The notes beneath the pieces are model-generated. The model worked only from the letters and a program-made list of their open reading frames with translations, was not told the DNA's origin and ran no database searches. A stretch of 64,000 nucleotides of DNA from positions 62,001 through 126,000 of the forward strand of contig JAEZGI010000025.1 in the NCBI GenBank assembly GCA_023416995.1, read 5' to 3'. The DNA comes from Bacteroidota bacterium. GTDB lineage: Bacteria; Bacteroidota; Bacteroidia; Chitinophagales; Chitinophagaceae. Below, piece by piece: positions 61,349 to 64,000 of this stretch (positions are counted from its first letter, which is position 1; each line of letters opens with the position of its first letter). Made by a program: the position numbers and the translations under genes.

Positions 61349-63823
61349 ATGCCTATTTCAGTCATTCCTATTAACGGTCATCACCAAACACTCGATTACC
61401 TGGAGTTAGAGAAATCATTTCGGTTATTTGTCGGTCCTAAATGTCAGGAAGCGACTCTCTACGTTTTCAACAGCTTCCCAGCGATAGTTTCATCAGAATG
61501 TTATATAGATCTCCTATTCATCATAAGCATAAACGATGTTCAAGGCAATTACATCAGATTCTTTAATACAAACGGAGGCTACGATTATTTCAGAAATACA
61601 ATAGTGCCGATAATTATCAACGGGTCGCTACTCAATGTCCCGATATCAGTTATAGATGACAAAATTGTTGTCGATGACAACGAGTATGAAAACCACGAAG
61701 CGATTGATACTGCGCGGTTCGGATTATGGAACTTCTTAGCCGGGAAATGCGGGTTAGATACTAGCCGCCTGAATGTGGCACCAATGGAGTTAATCATAAC
61801 TGACGCTGTCCATCAGAAAAGTAGAAATCGTCTTTTAGCCAGTCGATTTGATCCGGAGTTGTTTTTTTCGGCTCTCAAAACTTCCCCTGATAACTACTTT
61901 AATTCCTATCGTCCATGGACCAAAGGAAGCGGTTACGCCCTATTCAAATCTGATGTCATAAAAATAAATTCTGAAGCTTCAAAATATTCAGAATATGGCT
62001 ATTTAACGAAACGAAAGATTGAAAGGATCGGGAAGCAATTAGCTAAGGCGTCGGCCATGTACGACGCGATAGGTATTCAACCTACGGTCATTGTGGGTAA
62101 GGCTGGAACAGGAAAAACCTCACATCTACTGCACCTTCTTACCAGATGCCTTTTGAGTAGCAGAAGTGTTACCTTTTTAACCTACAATCATTTGTTGACC
62201 AAAGATATTAGCTTGCAGGTGAGGCTCATTCAACAAGGTGTAAGCCGGATATCAACGCCGCACATGGAGTTTAAACCCGGGTTAATCTCTCCATCTGTCC
62301 AGACATTGATGGCATATATGTACCGACTAAGTCATAGTCTGGGAGTTCTCCACCTAATGTCAGAAAAACGGCTTAATGAATTAACGACAATATTAAGCTC
62401 AAGTCTCCGCTTTTTAAAGCAGGAACTTCCAGGGTTGATAAATGCTAACTCTGAGAAAATTTTTCAGCATACTGTTAATTGGCTCTTGGTGATTGAACTA
62501 ATTCAGAATACGAGATGGGATGTAACAACTAAACACTATGGTATTCTGTTTATTAAATTTTTGAAATGGAAGAATGTAAGTCTAACTAATGATCTCCATT
62601 TATCCGTAAGAGAATTCAAATCCTCCAAGGTTGTGGAATTAGAGCGTTTGACACATAAAAAAATCTTCCTTCAAGACTACCCCGAATGCTTAAAGAACAC
62701 GTTGCTGGCACTCAGAAATACTGAACAGTTTTATACAGATTTCAACGTCTATTCTAAATATGAACTATTATCACCAGTGATGGCACTAAAGACCAGAAAG
62801 CCTGATCCCGAGTTACTTAACGAAAAAATAAGTCTTAACACTTTTAGCACCCGAGTCAGAAATCTCATCAAGGGTCGCAATCGAACAGGGAGAATCTTGA
62901 TGGTTGACGAAGCGCATGACTGTCATCCATTTGAACGTGAAATATTATATGAAATTTTTTCACCCAAGAACGTCGTTATATCTTATGGTGGAAAGGAACA
63001 GCTTATCCGGTTTTCGCAGACTTGTGATTGGCAAGTATTCCGATCCCGTCCAGTCGTCACCAAAAAAATCGCGTCTGGGAATAAATCTTATCGTGTTAAG
63101 CAGAATTTATTAGCGTTTTGCAATTATATCGCCGAGCGGCATGGAATCGACCTTAAATTGGAGCCGTTCTCAGTGGAAGATAAAGGGACCTTGATGTTCG
63201 ACTTTGAGCAGGAGCATCGCGAAAAACTTAATCAACGCTTCTCTGATTTATTGAAGCGGGGTGAGATAAATGGGTGCACAGCTCAGGACTCTCTCTTAAT
63301 AATGGATGTGAACGAAAGGACTAAGACTGGGGAGGATAAAACAACCGTCCACGCCAACAATCGTGAAACTGTCATTAATGAATACAATGTTGTTGAGGGA
63401 AAAAGAAAATCCATATACGATGGCTTCGACTATCTGCAAGATCTCCAGCAGCACAGCGAGTATTGGCTTGGAGCGGTTGCGGATAAACAAAAGGCCGGCT
63501 TTCCGGCACCAAACGAGGTGCGTGTAATCAATTATGAGTCTTGCCGAGGGCTTGAAGCTTGGTGTACGATGTGCATCAATATTGATTTGTTTTATTCATC
63601 CCAGGTGGCGTCACCAGATGCTGAATTGTATCTCTTACATGAGGATCTTTATTTAACTTCTTCCCAAAGGGCCGCAATGTTTGCCATAACTTGGATACTA
63701 ATGGCATCCACGCGCGCAATTGATACATTATATTTACAAATGTCAAATGGGAATAACGACTTTGTCAAGCTATGCAAGGAATACGCCGCCCAGTATCCCG
63801 AGAATTGTCTTGTGCTACGTTAA
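61349..63823 (+). CDS. Superfamily 1 helicase-like NTPase with a long unknown N-terminal domain
   Basis: 824 residues. The N-terminal 240 residues are of no known family. Motif I is TVIVGKAGTGKTSHLLHLLT (about 246-265), followed by SVTFLTYNHLL. Motif II is RILMVDEAHDCHPFEREIL (about 512-530). Late SF1 motifs are NYESCRGLEAW (about 730-740) and ITWILMASTRAIDTLYLQM (about 782-800). The DEAH-type motif II and the SRG, TRA endings indicate a UvrD/RecB-like motor related to DUF2075/DNA helicase proteins. It probably forms an operon with the SF1 gene upstream. Confidence 0.8.
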   Translation: MPISVIPINGHHQTLDYLELEKSFRLFVGPKCQEATLYVFNSFPAIVSSECYIDLLFIISINDVQGNYIRFFNTNGGYDYFRNTIVPIIINGSLLNVPISVIDDKIVVDDNEYENHEAIDTARFGLWNFLAGKCGLDTSRLNVAPMELIITDAVHQKSRNRLLASRFDPELFFSALKTSPDNYFNSYRPWTKGSGYALFKSDVIKINSEASKYSEYGYLTKRKIERIGKQLAKASAMYDAIGIQPTVIVGKAGTGKTSHLLHLLTRCLLSSRSVTFLTYNHLLTKDISLQVRLIQQGVSRISTPHMEFKPGLISPSVQTLMAYMYRLSHSLGVLHLMSEKRLNELTTILSSSLRFLKQELPGLINANSEKIFQHTVNWLLVIELIQNTRWDVTTKHYGILFIKFLKWKNVSLTNDLHLSVREFKSSKVVELERLTHKKIFLQDYPECLKNTLLALRNTEQFYTDFNVYSKYELLSPVMALKTRKPDPELLNEKISLNTFSTRVRNLIKGRNRTGRILMVDEAHDCHPFEREILYEIFSPKNVVISYGGKEQLIRFSQTCDWQVFRSRPVVTKKIASGNKSYRVKQNLLAFCNYIAERHGIDLKLEPFSVEDKGTLMFDFEQEHREKLNQRFSDLLKRGEINGCTAQDSLLIMDVNERTKTGEDKTTVHANNRETVINEYNVVEGKRKSIYDGFDYLQDLQQHSEYWLGAVADKQKAGFPAPNEVRVINYESCRGLEAWCTMCINIDLFYSSQVASPDAELYLLHEDLYLTSSQRAAMFAITWILMASTRAIDTLYLQMSNGNNDFVKLCKEYAAQYPENCLVLR

Positions 63824-63844
63824 GATGATACCTCAAAATATATT

Positions 63845-64000
63845 TCAATAAATAATATATTCTACACGCAAGTTCGGATCGTAATCATATCCATCTAATA
63901 TCTCTTCAGCAAGCTTTACGTCAAAGTCCGATCGATCGTCCAGTATAAACAAAAGATAGCCTGATTTGATATATTTTGTTTCAGCCAAAAAGCAGTCATC
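63845..64000 (-). CDS. C-terminal end of an unknown protein (runs off the window)
   Basis: The last 51 codons of a minus-strand gene: LAETKYIKSGYLLFILDDRS, DFDVKLAEEILDGYDYDPN and LRVEYIIY, then TGA at 63847-63845. It has a regular strand-helix pattern and good composition, so it is probably real. The family is not recognised. It converges on the SF1 gene with a 21-bp gap. Confidence 0.6.
   Translation of the reverse strand, partial: DDCFLAETKYIKSGYLLFILDDRSDFDVKLAEEILDGYDYDPNLRVEYIIY

Noticed and set aside
1..64000. CRISPR arrays, tRNA and rRNA genes, insertion sequences
   Set aside because: I found no repeat-spacer series, cloverleaf-type sequence, ribosomal segment or transposase frame.

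Overview
The window looks like a chromosome segment of a Bacteroidota member, most likely a Chitinophagaceae-type soil or water bacterium. The evidence is a SusC-type TonB receptor with a carboxypeptidase-like N-terminal domain, a type IX secretion (Por) C-terminal sorting domain, many lipoproteins of Bacteroidota type, LytTR regulators, and a nitrous oxide reductase cluster of the clade II (Sec-exported, no nosR) kind. I saw no rRNA, tRNA, CRISPR array, transposase or integrase.

Layout. 1-941 is the 5' end of a SusC-like receptor (minus strand). 1314-8280 is a minus-strand N2O respiration cluster: lipoprotein cytochrome c, nosZ, a four-helix membrane protein, nosL, nosD, nosF, nosY and a hemerythrin-domain protein. 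A perfect 20-bp Crp/Fnr-type palindrome lies about 100 bp upstream of the cytochrome gene. A strong intrinsic terminator sits between nosZ and the accessory genes. 8800-9430 holds gene remnants, including a LytTR response regulator without its receiver. 9990-11561 is a tripartite HipB-HipS-HipT toxin-antitoxin operon preceded by three operator-like repeats spaced exactly 40 bp apart.

11.7-36 kb is mostly ordinary genome: an MFS exporter, a lipoprotein, a membrane-anchored PD-(D/E)XK-type protein, a 1946-residue alpha-2-macroglobulin-like protein with an embedded TonB plug-like module, a membrane/SRPBCC fusion, a 1705-residue T9SS-secreted protein, a PstS-like lipoprotein, a Sel1-repeat protein, and a lipoprotein sensor kinase with its response regulator. 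Two near-identical intrinsic terminators and a 9-bp-period repeat tract lie at 32.1-33.7 kb.

37.2 kb to the end reads as a defence island. It has a split two-gene version of the anti-phage P-loop/deoxycytidylate deaminase system (the P-loop lacks its lysine), two unknown proteins, and a type I restriction-modification operon with one hsdR, one hsdS and two different hsdM genes. These are followed by a HEPN protein of ApeA-like appearance, a DUF2971 protein, a zinc-ribbon membrane protein, a Nudix hydrolase, a PLD/zinc-ribbon protein, a PLD-helicase-DUF3427 protein, and two tandem superfamily 1 helicase genes. The last pair, with its unusual N-terminal extensions, and the double-hsdM operon are the best candidates for something not fully described.

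All functional statements come from reading motifs and order. No database search was run.
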